DNA of 64,000 nucleotides from Viridothelium virens. Taxonomy: Eukaryota; Ascomycota; Dothideomycetes; Trypetheliales; Trypetheliaceae. The stretch covers positions 248,001-312,000 of the forward strand of contig ML991779.1 of NCBI GenBank assembly GCA_010094025.1, given 5' to 3'. The notes under the pieces are model-generated. The model was given only the letters and a program-made list of their open reading frames with translations. It made no database searches and was not told the DNA's origin. The position numbers were made by a program, and so were the translations under genes. Below, piece after piece: positions 42,054 through 53,782 of the stretch; the stretch's first letter is position 1; each line of letters opens with the position of its first letter.

Positions 42054-43085
42054 ATGCTCCTCAGGCCGCCGTTCCAGCCTTGTAGCTGCTTGAGGCCCAC
42101 TGCAAGATCATGGGTAAGATCGAGAATCGTCTTCCACATGAAACTTTCCACACATGCTGACGTTGAGGCTTCCAGAAACGACGTCCGCGAATACCACGCC
42201 CAGTCCAAGCACGCCTGCTTCATAACGTGCCAACACTGAATCATGACAAGCAGTGGACAGAGCATGGAGTGGGCGATCTTCTCGATCCGCAGTCCTACAA
42301 GATCGCGTGGAGCGACTATCAAAGTCTCATGGTTCAAAAGATAAATGATCTCACTGTCGGTACGAAACCCTCCAAGACCACCCATTGCTCCCCGATTCTC
42401 CTCCACTTGCTCACCCTGAAACTTAGGCACGCCCGAAGAATCCAAAACTGCTAAGGACCTCCTCCTTGCCTACGCGCGGGATCCGCTGCAAGCCGCACTC
42501 TTCAACTACGCCAGCATGGCCTACAACAACCACTTCTTCTTCGAGGCTCTCGCTTCCGCCCGCAGCACGACTACCATTCCCACCAAGCTTGCCACCTCGC
42601 TCATCTCCACCTTCGGCTCCCTCGACACCCTGCGAGACGAGCTGCTCGCGACCGCTGAGGCCATGTTCGGCCCGGGCTTCGTCTGGCTGGTGCAAACCCA
42701 GGGGCAGTTCCGCATTCTGACCACGTATCTCGCCGGTTCCCCGCTCGCGGGGGCGCACACGCGCTTGCAGGCGGTGGATATGAACACGCAGAGTGTAGGT
42801 AGCATGGGAGGCCTGACCGGGGAGCAGCAGAAGAGACAGACGGAGGTGCAGAACTCGGCTGGAAGTTTTGGGCCTTACTCCGAAGGGAAGAAACGGCCGG
42901 GGGGGTTGGACGTGCAGCCGATGTTGTGTGTGAATACATGGGAACATGTCTGGCTGCCATTGTATGGGATAATGGGAAAGAGGTATTACCTGGAGAGGTG
43001 GTGGGAGAATGTGGATTGGAACGTTGTATTGAATCGGAGCCAATCATCACGTATTTCCCGGAGGAACGAACTCATCAGGGAGTGA
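42054..43085 (+). CDS. Mitochondrial small-subunit ribosomal protein mS42/mS43 (Fe/Mn-SOD fold)
   Basis: Three exons (42054-42113, 42176-42359, 42427-43085) join in frame to 300 residues. The N terminus is rich in Arg and Pro (a mitochondrial presequence), continuing LLHNVPTLNH, a typical SOD-like start. The Fe/Mn superoxide dismutase fold is visible in LFNYASMAYNNHFFFEAL, GPGFVWLVQ and MLCVNTWEHVWLPLYGIMGKRYYLERWWENVDW. The Gln and metal-binding pattern is not that of an active SOD, and fungal homologues (yeast Mrp1 and Rsm26) are mitoribosomal. The insert after LAGSPLAGAH is also typical. The first exon is only 20 codons; a CTGAC branch-like motif precedes the first acceptor. Confidence 0.88.
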
Positions 43086-43269
43086 GGGTAAATATTAGGA
43101 TTTGTATAGACTCGGTGAAAGGCAAGATGGAAAATTGTAAATATAGAATCTACATTAAGTGATCTGTATTGGTACTAAATACGGAGACATCGTTCTGATT
43201 CTGGATTATTTCTCAAGATGTGTACGTCTATAAACAGTCTTTCCGAAAATGTCCGAGGTAACGCCACGC

Positions 43270-46200
43270 TTAATGCATGTTCTTTGTCTCCTTTTCCACA
43301 TCCTTCTCATCCATCACCACATTACCCCTGCCTTGATCGTCATCATCATCATCATCAGCTTCTACGTCAATGAAGTCTTCCCTGCGGATCCCGCTCCTAT
43401 CACACATGCCTCTGAAAATACCACCATCCTCATACAGCTGTCGCGGAGGTCCCAACTCCGCAATCCGGCCCGCATCCATAACGCAAATGCGATCATATCC
43501 AATGATTGTCTTCAGCCGATGCGCAATACACAGCAGCGTCTTTCCTTTGAAGCCCTGCACAATTGTATCCTGAATCTTCTGGTCCGTCTCCATATCCACT
43601 GACGACGTTGCCTCATCACACACGATAATCTGCGAACCGCGAACAAGCGCGCGCGCAAGTGCCATGAGCTGGCGTTGCCCCAGCGAAAAATTCAGACCTT
43701 CCTCTTCCACCACGCTGTCCAACTGAATGCGTCCCTGCGCCGCCCGCTCGCCCGTCTCAGCATTCTCGCTCACGAGATCCGCCTGCCGTAACGCGCCCCA
43801 GAGCTCCAGATCTGTGTGCTCGTTGAATGGATCGAGGTTGCTGCGAATGGTGCCTCGGAAGAGCGTGGGATCCTGTGGGATGATGGCGAGGCGGGTCCGC
43901 AAATCGTGGAGGCCAACCTTCGCGATGTCGACTCCATCAATTGTTATACGGCCTCCACTCAGTTCAACGAGCCGGAAGAGCGTGCTCATAATACTGGACT
44001 TGCCCGCACCTGTGCGACCGACGATGCCAATACGCTCGCCGGCCTGAACATGCATGCTTAGGCCCTGCAGAACGAGAGGCAAGCCGGCACGGTATCGCAT
44101 TTGGACGTCGTCGAAGACGATTTCGCCCTTTTCAGGCCAGGAGTCGCGGACATCGGCAAGTTTGAGGGGCGCCTCTTCCTCGAGTTCGTTGCCGTAATAG
44201 TGGATCCGCTCGGTTGAGTTCATGTTGTTTTCTACCTCTGAAAGTTGGCGGACGGTGAACTGGATCATCTGAACAATGGACAGGATGTAGGAAAGTACCA
44301 GGCCGCCGATCGAAGGGTTGACTTGAAATCGAGATGTGACGACCAAAATGCCGACAGTGAGAACCAAGAGATTACCAATAGCGTCGAGACGCACACTCAA
44401 CCAGCGCTGGTTGGCGAAGGTGAGAAAGTATGCGCCATCCATCTCATCCACCGTCCGTCTAACAGACTGGGAGAATTGCTCTGTCACCCCGTAGGCGCGG
44501 ACGGTAGCTGTGCCGAAAACAGCCTCGCTGAAGCGGGCGAAGACGTGCGAGCGGAGCACCGACTCGTGTCTCTTCATCTCTCGCGCACTAGCACGGTAAT
44601 AGCTTGCCGAGAAGGTGAATAGGACAAGCAGTGGTGCCAAAGCAACAGCAAAGTAGTAAAAATATGCAATGATGAGCGCAAAAACACTGATAATCATTGC
44701 CAAGGTCATGAAATACATGCGCATCGCATCTGTGAGGTTATTGTCCATGACATCGATATCCTTCGAAAACCGATTAGTAATTCGTCCCAAAGGCGTAGTA
44801 TCAAAAAAAGACATGGGCGCGCGCAGGACGCGGTAGATGGCTTGCTGGAGCATCACTTTGGATGCACGAGTTCCGAAAACAGAAAGAGAGACTGAAAACA
44901 GGAAAATGAGTAGAGCCTGGACAGCACCCAAGCCAGCATAGACGCCAATCTGAAACCCGTATTAGTCGTTGGCCATTCAGCAAAGCAAGCGAACTTACAT
45001 AGGTTCCCATGGAATAGTCAAATTTCTTGCTTGTCCACCACGAGAGCCATAGACTTGTGCTGATGTTCGAGCCTTGAGAGAGGATAAGGAGGGCAAAGAT
45101 GAAGGGGAAAACCATGACAGAGCCTGTAGCGCGCCCGTATGCTAGGTATACGTTCCAGCCGACGCTCTTGACAGCTCTTTCTTCAGCCTGCATCAAAGCA
45201 GCAGCAGGCTTCTTGCCACCCTTCTTCTTTTTTGCGCCCTTCTTTTCTTCTTCGATCTCGTCTTCGTTTGCATCATCTTCCTCTTTTTTCTCTTCTTCAA
45301 CCGCCGTACTTGCCATGAGCTTTTGGAAACCTTCGTCGTTTGCCATGAGATTATCAAAGGTATCCACAGTTGCGATGTGTCCATCTTGCATCCAAATAAT
45401 CCTGTCACATCTATTCAAAACATGGAGTTGATGAGTAGCTAGGATCCTGCACTTGTCTTTGAGGAGCCCACAGATGGCATGATCCATGATGTGTCGACCA
45501 ACATGCGCATCGACTGCAGACAGCGGGTCATCCATCAGAACGATATCTGCATTGAAGTAGATGGCTCGAGCGATGTTGAGTCGTTGTTTCTGACCTCCAG
45601 AGACGGTAATACCACGCTCTCCAATCTCGGTCAAGTCGCCGTTGGGAAGCATCTCGAAGTCTGGCTTCAGGGCACAAGCCTCAACAACTTGTTCGTACCA
45701 GCGACGCTTGTACTCCTGGCCGAAAATGATGTTTGCTTTCGCGGTCGTGTTTTGGATCCAAGCATACTGGGGACAGAAAGCTCTGGTTGCACCAAGAGTG
45801 AGACCACCACCAGTCCTCCGCATGTCACCTGCAAGTGCAGCTAAGAGAGAACTCTTGCCCGAGCCAACAGAGCCAATGACTGCTATAAGCTCATTCCGAC
45901 CAACAGTAAAATCGATGCCTTTCATGGAGAATGGTTCCTGTTGTTGTTCTTCAGCAAGAGTACTGCTGCTACTCTCACCGCCTTCACCCATCACGGTACC
46001 GGCACTGTTCCTCTTTGATGAGAGCTTGGATTCTCTTCTAGCCTTCTTTTCCGCTTCTTTCGCAGCCTTTAGCTCTTTTTTGCTCCTCGGATCTTTGCCA
46101 GGCACTTTGTCAGGATCTTGTGTCGGGGTTCTCTCCCACGTAAAATCAGCATTCTTAACGACAATCGCGTTCTTGTTCTCCATGTCCCATTCGATATCAT

Positions 46201-47896
46201 CTGACGCTTCTTCGGCCAGTAAGAATTCCTGTATTCGTGAGACAGAGGACAGGGCATCGATGACCTGGCCGATGACTAATGGAAGCAAGTTGAGCGGCAA
46301 TCGAAGCGAATTGAAAAGCGCAAGTGACGAGAAAATCGGCGCAGGGTTCAGAACATGCTGCGAAAGAGAGTATGTGATGAAAGACAGCATGGAAGCGAAG
46401 ATCGGCATAGACATAGAGACGGCATTGATCCCGTTCCTGATAGCAAGCAAGACCTGGATCGAACGAATCTCTCGGTCTCGAATCCTCTTGATGCGATCCA
46501 AAAAGCTCGTCTCCCAGCCAAAGTACTTGACGAAGCGCACAGATTGCAGAATCTCTTGCGTCAAACTGACTCGCTGGTCGGTCACTTTATTGATGCGCAT
46601 ACGACGTTTGAATAAGCTGCGGATCGTCCGGCCTAGGATAGGCATCGAAATGACCAACAAACCAAAGCCAGCAAGTGCGCTGTACGTCAAATTAACGAGA
46701 AGCAAGGCCAATGTGAGCAAAATGGCAACAGGTGAGGTCCAGATCATATGGAACATGCCCGAGGCTTGATCGATGCGGTACGTATCCGTTGACATTAAGT
46801 TAATTATCCTGCCATTACCCCAACCTCGGCCATCTCCGGATACGCCCTTTGCTATGTCAGGCTGTCCTTTCTTCTTCTTCGGATCTTTCCCAAGCATTTT
46901 CTTGTACCATTTTCGCTCCTCTTCACTGTCGGGCTTGATATCTTGTGGTGGTTCTTCCAGTGCTTTGCCTCCTGCTTTGGCTCTCCCTGAAAGCTTCATG
47001 GCCTTGTCAAATATGACTGTTATCATAACCGATCGCGCTTGTCCTCCATTCACCATACCGCGGTAAAGAAATTGGTTTGTGCAGGTACTTTGTATTATCT
47101 GCATAATCCATATTGCGAAAACCAATCCCAGACCTCGACCGAGCGATGGTGCTGGGGTTCCGGAATGCTGCGCATTCCATGCTTCTTGAGCAAACTTGAT
47201 CAAGTACTTCAATGTAAATGGCGAGACGACCTGCACGATGCTTGAAAGGAGCTGACAGCAGCCTCCAAGTACAAATTCAAACTTGAAAGTTTCATAAAGC
47301 GCACCAACGAGAGGTCTTTTAGCGCCTCGTTCTACCCGTTTGTCGAAAGATGCGGAGAGTTTTGCGGCAAGGACGTCAACACTGCGGTCTGGATTAACAA
47401 GCCATATATCGTTGGGTTCCAATGGCCGTTGATATCCAATCTGGGAAACAGTCAGTCATTGTATATGGCTGCCAAGCTCTGGGATGTTTACCCGCATCAA
47501 GGGTGATATCCACTGGAATGTGAGAATGCTGAGAATGTTCGCATTTTGCTCTCTCGAAGGCAGTCTCTCCTTCGGAACCGGAGGTTTGTACTTGGTCTTA
47601 AGAGGATTCAACCGCTCTCCCCAGCTTCTCTTTTCCGGCTCCGTTTTCTCGCTTTGGGTGTCTGAGCCGTACTCGGTGATCTCCGTACCGCCTGTTCGCG
47701 ATCGGGATATGGTACTTCTGATTTGCTTGTTAGGGTGCTTCGCTTCCGAGTCCAACTGCGTCTCTGCGTTCAGCTCTTTCTCCGTGCCCACCCTCTGCAA
47801 TGGCTCTGTAGCGACAGGTTCGGCATGATTTGTGCTATTGGCAGCTCCAATCTGATCGTTCGCTTGCCATTCTTTCTCTTCGCCCGGCGTAGACAT
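43270..47896 (-). CDS. ABCC-type multidrug transporter (Yor1-like full transporter)
   Basis: Three exons on the minus strand (47896-47492, 47440-44999, 44949-43270) join in frame to 1508 residues. Order: a cytosolic N terminus (about 1-150), first membrane domain (about 185-520), NBD1 (Walker A GSVGSGKSS near 657, signature VSGGQKQRLNIARAI, Walker B IVLMDDPLSAVD), a charged KKxKK linker (about 860-900), second membrane domain, and NBD2 (Walker A GRTGAGKSS near 1261, signature FSLGQRQLMALARAL, Walker B IIVCDEATSSVD). The tail is acidic. The closest known type is the Yor1-like ABCC group, which exports organic anions and drugs at the plasma membrane. It is 5 kb from the tyrosinase, with housekeeping genes between, so a place in that pathway is possible but not shown. 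Confidence 0.92.
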
Positions 47897-49345
47897 TTCA
47901 GTCTACGCAGTTCACCAAGGGAAAGAAGGGTAAGAGAAGGATGTTGAACGGGAAGGAGTGATGGGTACATTTCGAGACAGGCCCGGGAATTCACATTCTT
48001 CTATGAGTGTACTAGGCACCGCAGTGGTCATCGGCTGGTGTGCATCATCCATCTGCCACTAAGCCCGGTGCTTAACGTCCCCGAATGCCGTTTACACCCG
48101 CACTTGGTAAGTCGATCACCAGCTGCCGTCGCGACCATTGGTTGAAGTTGTCACGTCTGCAGGACGAGCAGTAAGATTCAACCTACGTAAGGATTGCCGT
48201 TGTCGGGTTTGCCCCACTCCGCCAATAATCTGCGATGTTGTACTCCGCCGAAAGGTCTTGCCACTGCTGATGTTCTCACATTTTTCGATGCGATGTCATT
48301 TTTTTGATTGGCTTTGCGATTCTAGCACGGCAGAACGAGCGCTTCGCCATCCTACAGCGCAATCCGACATGGACATTAATTTGCTCTGGTCTCCTGGCAT
48401 TAGCGCCATCGGCTTCCCCAACCTTGATGCCGTTTTCCCGGTGATATGGAGGGCAATTTTCAATGACGATTCTAGTTCGATTGCCTCGGAGAAGTGGGGT
48501 GAGCTGCATTCGGAAGGTCACCCCTCCGATCACATCGATACGGTGTAGGTAAGCACGGCTTTTAGACTATAGTCATCGGTTTTTAGAAAATGCTTGTTCC
48601 AACTTCACCGAAAGTCTAAGGTAATCATGGTACTCCGTAAAAAGAGCTGTCCTCGGACCCGATTCCTGTAAAATGGATTATTCAGCAAGGCTTTGTCGCA
48701 TTCATCTACGGACCCGCATCTTGCCCGACGGAGATTTCGAAGCATGTTATACCGACGCCATCAGGCACTCCGTGTTCGCTTTCGCCTGTAACGGGCTATT
48801 TCTATTTCCTTTTCCTCGCTGGGATCGGCTCTAGGTTTGATCCTGTAGACATCATGAGATGCGTAAGTACTTGGGATAGGACGAATTGGACCCAAGCCTA
48901 TTCGGTCACTGGTCTTCGGGTTACAGAGAAACGCGCTTTCCCGTAAGGCAAGCAGCCGGAAGGCAAACATACCAGTAAGATAGTTTGTTGGCGAGTATAT
49001 GAATCCAGTTGGGCGTGGCTCACGGTATTTCATAGGCCCCCTTGTTACTTGACTTACGTCGCACAAGTAACCTAACCGTACAGCAATACTCCGGGGTATG
49101 ATTCGAAGGAGGTAGCAGAAACTACTAACACATAGACATTACGGGCATGTGAGCGAAGGAAAAAGGAGAAGAAAAGGTAGAGAAAGTGCATAGCTTCTGA
49201 AAGGAAATAATTGATATGCTATGGCTGTGCTCCAAATGGGCGGATATCGTTGTAATTTTCTGACCTTTCGAAAAGCCACCCTCTCCAGGTTTGCGGTATG
49301 CCTCGATTCTTATCAGCACTCCCCCCAAAAGGCTCAACAGCACTG
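47897..49345. other. Intergenic region, ABCC transporter / ornithine aminotransferase
   Basis: About 1.45 kb with no supported gene. A plus frame at 48138-48548 (136 codons) lacks recognisable motifs. No tRNA or repeat seen. Confidence 0.4.
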
Positions 49346-50901
49346 TCAATTATCCAGTGCGATATGCACATTCTTCTCTCCAGGAGGGATGATTTGCTCC
49401 TCTTTCTTCCCCTTCAAGGCAGGCAACTCTTCCATTGCCTGCTTGACGATATCCAGCGCCTGCCGGATCTGAGCCTCCGTTATCACCAACGGCGGCGCCA
49501 ATCGGATAATATTCTGATGCGTCGGTTTAGCCTGCTCCCCACCATTAGTATCAGTGAGATTCTCTTTGACATGGGCAATCTTCAGCGCGCGTCCTACCAA
49601 CAACCCCTTCTCCTTCATCAGCATGCACAGATCCCATGCGCTGTGGCCATTAGTTTGGGATTCGTCGATGACGATAGCGTTAAGCAGTCCTTTCCCGCGC
49701 ACAAGCTTGATCATGGGGTGCTTCAGATCTCTCAGTCCTTGACGGAAGAGCTGACCCAATCGCTCTGCATTTGCAACCATGTTCTGTTCTCGGACGAGCT
49801 CGAGTGCGCGAATTGCGATAGCGGAGCCCAGCGGATTGCCACCATACGTGGATCCATGGGTGCCGGGCTCGATGGTGAGCATCACGTCTTTGGAGCCCAG
49901 GACGCAGGACACGGGATACATGCCACCGGAGATGGCCTTCCCCAGAAGTACCAGATCGGGCTTGATACCGCTCCACTCGTGACAGAGGAGCTTGCCTGTT
50001 CTGGCAATACCTGTTTGGATCTCATCGCAGATCAATAGCACATTGTGCTGTTCGCACAGAGCTTTGACGTCACGAAGGTAAGTGTCATCGGGTACGACAA
50101 TACCAGCTTCGCCTTGGATGGGTTCGATCAAAATCGCTGCCGTCTTTGGACCATGAGCCTCCAACGCCTTACGAATATCGTCCACACTGTTGTAATGCAA
50201 CACCTGCTTTGTTGCTGGGCATACACTGCCAAGGTTCGGCAGGTAGGGACCGTAGTTATCTCTCGACTCGAGATCCGTCGACATCGAAATTGCGGCAAAC
50301 TACACTTTCACCATCAGCCACAATTTCTCGCTCCTTCCCTCTCCAGCTCTGTCCTTACCGTCCTCCCATGAAAATTCTCTTTCACACTAAACACCATCGC
50401 CTCCCCCTCCGGAATCCCCTTCCTCTTGTACCCCCACTTCCTCGCCACCTTGACCGCCGTCTCTACCGCCTCCGCCCCCGTATTCATCGGCAGCACCATC
50501 TCGAACCCAAAGTACGCCGTCACAAACTCCGCAAACCGCGGGAACACATCGTTGTAAAAGGCACGGCTGCTCAGCGTCAGTCGCGACGCCTGCTCCGTGA
50601 GCACCTTGACGAGCTCTGGGTGGCAGTGGCCTTGGTTTACCGCGCTGTACGCCGACAGGAAGTCCAGGTACGATCGACCTTCTGGATCCCAGACGGTGCA
50701 ACCGGAGGCTCGTGCGAAGACTATGGGAAGTGGATGGTAATTATGCGCGGCGTGAGAGGCTTCAAGGGAGATGGATTGCTGCGAGGAGGTGGCGTGGAAG
50801 CGAGACGAGGAGTCGGGGTGGGCATCGGAAGGGCGTTGGCGTTTGGTACCGGCAGTCGTGGTATTGGAATGGTCATCTTCGGAGAGGGCAATGGGCGACA
50901 T
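49346..50901 (-). CDS. CAR2: Ornithine aminotransferase (class III, PLP-dependent)
   Basis: Two exons on the minus strand (50901-50359 and 50299-49346) join in frame to 498 residues. It converts ornithine and 2-oxoglutarate to glutamate semialdehyde in arginine catabolism. Visible motifs are [50 protein letters not shown] joined to FAAISMSTD across the intron, the [12 protein letters not shown] segment, [14 protein letters not shown] and the PLP-lysine motif LLGKAISGG. The N terminus carries a 50-residue Ser/His-rich extension without a clear mitochondrial signal, consistent with a cytosolic enzyme as in yeast. The C terminus extends about 25 residues past the usual end. Confidence 0.94.
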
Positions 50902-51447
50902 GGTGTCGCAGCGGGTAGATCTGTATTGAGGGGAAAGCGGGTCTTCTTTCGTTGATGTTCAATTGAGATCAAAGGCTGCTTGATAGGCTATTGCTATTCT
51001 AAAGGTCCTGGATGTGCTGTTGAGGAAGGGAATCGGAATGAGAAACTCAACAGAAAACTCTTCACCATCACATTCCTTTTAATAGCCAGCATCATCTCCA
51101 AGTCCTGCCTTTAGAGATCACCCCCACCAGCGTTCGCCAGGACCTGCGTTTAGCGGACAGGGACTGATGTGGGGCTGTAGCCAATCGGAGGAATTCAAAC
51201 ATCAGCGGAGCTGGCGAGCCTCAAGCCTTGTGGGTCCTCGTACTCTGTCGATCAATGTGGCTGCTCCCCGTATTCGTGAACCAGTCATGTGAGCTAGAGA
51301 AAGCAAGCAGCTTGCCTTATTCTCTGTTTGCAAGATCTAAACAATTCAATGTGTGTGTTTGCAATGCCGCAGTCTGATGTTTGGGTCAGTCATGTTTTCA
51401 CCACTATCGTATGAAACGTCGTGTCGGATAATCCAACTCGGAATTTG
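50902..51447. other. Intergenic region
   Basis: Promoter of ornithine aminotransferase and 3' flank of the HAD phosphatase. Nothing recognised. Confidence 0.4.
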
Positions 51448-52494
51448 CTAATTATCTAAAGCTTTAAACATTTCCCGTACCATTTTCCTAACTTCTTCAA
51501 GGTCACGAGCCCAATACACCCTATTCTGCATCTCCCGCTCTCCTCCTAGACCGTCAAATTCAGTGGTATGCCCTACATTCACGCCGAGTCGCGCCAACGT
51601 TTCTGCAAGATCCTTTTGTCCATTTTGCATTGGTTCATCTCTTACGCAAATTCCAACGTTTGCAGCAAGTAAGCATTCGAGATCCGTCGCCGAGTCTCCC
51701 ACATAGATGCAGTAAGGCTCTGTAGAGTCTATCTCGAAGCCAAGGTCTTGGCGAAGTTTGTATTCCATGGTTTGCAGTTTGTCCTTACTGGTCCTGATAT
51801 TTAGCTCGTATACCCTACTCATTAGCCCTGTACTTCCTGCAGCATTCTCAATGCCATCTAGTTCGTTGGCGGAGATTGCTAATTGGGTCAATGCCGATTG
51901 CATAAGCCGAGAATCGCATCCAGAAGAAGCTTGTGATGCGTTGGGGTGCTGAGCAGCATACTGTAGAGCGCCTTGTATGAAAGACTCGCTCCAGCTAACG
52001 GAGATGATGTGTTTCGAAAGGATTGGGAAAGCGACTTGTTTTTTGCTTGCTAGATAACCTGCGTTCATGACTAGGAGCCTGTCCCACCCTTTTCGTAGAT
52101 GAAGAGAGCCATCTTCTACAGCCGTACCACCTGCATCTTCCATCTCAGATTGGGTCACGCCCTTGAAGATCCCAGCCTCTTCTACGCGTTGTATGCTGCG
52201 GCTTTCGATGAAGGACAGACTTTCGAGCCATTTCTGCTCCTCAGCAATTGATTTTCTCTGAGATGTGCCGGGCTTGTAGGTCCTTTGATGTCGGTCAAGG
52301 TCTTTAGAGTATGCTTGCACGATATTGTGCCAAGGGTCTTTCAATGTTGTCCTCACTTGTCTTTGATGATTGGACCCTACGCGGCCAATCAAATGGGTAG
52401 TGTCATTATGCGTTATGGTGCCATCCCAGTCCAAGAATAAGAATATTGGTCTTCGCATTCTAAGTGATCTTGGAAAACTCAAGGTCAGTTTCAT
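51448..52494 (-). CDS. HAD-superfamily phosphatase-like protein
   Basis: Single exon, 348 residues. Motif I is FLDWDGTITHNDTT (nucleophile and acid Asp near residues 22 and 24), with the later motifs IISVSWSESFIQGAL and VGDSATDLECLLAA (motif IV acidic residues). The large cap between about 45 and 130 is helical. An internal Met (residue 12, before RRPIFLFLDWDGT) could also be the start. It resembles fungal phosphoserine-phosphatase-like HAD proteins; substrate unknown. Confidence 0.85.
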   Translation of the reverse strand: MKLTLSFPRSLRMRRPIFLFLDWDGTITHNDTTHLIGRVGSNHQRQVRTTLKDPWHNIVQAYSKDLDRHQRTYKPGTSQRKSIAEEQKWLESLSFIESRSIQRVEEAGIFKGVTQSEMEDAGGTAVEDGSLHLRKGWDRLLVMNAGYLASKKQVAFPILSKHIISVSWSESFIQGALQYAAQHPNASQASSGCDSRLMQSALTQLAISANELDGIENAAGSTGLMSRVYELNIRTSKDKLQTMEYKLRQDLGFEIDSTEPYCIYVGDSATDLECLLAANVGICVRDEPMQNGQKDLAETLARLGVNVGHTTEFDGLGGEREMQNRVYWARDLEEVRKMVREMFKALDN

Positions 52495-52763
52495 ATCATG
52501 CTGGACAGCTGCGAATGTGTTGGAATATTCGCCGAGATTCGGACTTCCGACTTCACTATCGATATGGTCATCAATCGAATTCTGATTGGCTGATGGAATG
52601 CCTCGGTCTCAAATACGGCTGAACACAAAGACCATCGCCGCATATCATGTAGATCACATTGCAGACTTCATTTTGCCTCTCAACACCACTACATCATTGC
52701 AACAAAATCTCCACTCCACACCTTTTGTGTCGTCCACCTAAGTTGATCTGATTTAATTTCAAT

Positions 52764-53782
52764 ATGGCGGCTCTGCGTATCACGCCTGCCAGGCTCTTCC
52801 GACCACTCACAGGTATGATATCGCAAGCCAGATATTCCACTCCTTTGGCCCCACTAACGAGTCGGTAGCATCCAAAATCTCACCAGTATGGAGACGTACT
52901 ATGGCTTCCGTAGAACCTATATCTCAAACCGCAGAAGCAATGTCTCCTAGCAGACCACCAGTACCTGAGTCCAAGACCTCAACCATCAAAGAGCCTGCCA
53001 ATGAGAAAGATGCCAGGATGAAGACCTTCCACATTTACCGATGGAACCCAGATGAGCCAACATCGAAGCCACGCATGCAAAGCTATCAATTGGATCTGAA
53101 TAAGACGGGACCAATGATGCTGGATGCATTAATTCGGATTAAGAATGAGGTCGATCCTACATTGACATTCCGACGGAGTTGCAGAGAGGGCATTTGTGGT
53201 AGTTGCGCAATGAATATTGACGGTGTCAATACTCTCGCCTGCCTGTGTAGGTGCTCTCGTCTTCTATCTATCCCACAATACCTCCGTATACTGATTGCTT
53301 CCCCAGGCCGGATCCCCACTGAAACCAGCCACCAAGCTCGCATCTATCCCCTTCCACACACCTATGTTGTCAAGGATCTCGTTCCCGACCTCACCCAATT
53401 CTACAAACAATACAAGTCCATTAAGCCTTATCTCCAGCGAGACACGCCCTCTCCAGACGGCCGTGAAAACCGCCAATCTCCTACCGACCGCAAGAAGCTC
53501 GATGGACTGTACGAATGCATTCTCTGCGCATGCTGCAGCACCTCATGCCCTAGCTATTGGTGGAACTCAGAAGAATACCTTGGTCCTGCTGTGCTATTGC
53601 AGTCATATAGGTGGATTGCCGATAGTCGGGACGAAAGGACGGCGGAGAGGAAGGATGCGCTGAATAACAGCATGAGCTTGTACCGGTGTCACACAATCCT
53701 GAATTGCTCAAGGACGTGCCCGAAGGGGCTAAATCCCGCCCTGGCTATTGCCGAAATCAAGAAGAGTATGGCTTTTGCATGA
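52764..53782 (+). CDS. SDH2: Succinate dehydrogenase iron-sulfur subunit
   Basis: Three exons (52764-52812, 52869-53246, 53307-53782) join in frame to 300 residues. It carries electrons from FAD to ubiquinone in complex II of the mitochondrial inner membrane. The N terminus is a presequence ([14 protein letters not shown]). The [2Fe-2S] ligands are in [16 protein letters not shown] with the next Cys in TLACLCR; the [4Fe-4S] and [3Fe-4S] Cys clusters are [17 protein letters not shown] and [17 protein letters not shown]. The second intron (53247-53306) is 60 nt, in frame and free of stops, and splits the conserved LACLCRI segment, so an unspliced reading looks open but would insert 20 residues at that site. 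Confidence 0.95.

Noticed and set aside
41981-42445. 154-codon open frame on the minus strand
   Set aside because: It is antisense to the first exons of the mS42/43 gene, which has a clear family match and good splice sites.
43270-47896. ABCC transporter as the exporter of the island product
   Set aside because: Three housekeeping-like genes separate it from the tyrosinase, and Yor1-like transporters are general; nothing in the sequence links it.
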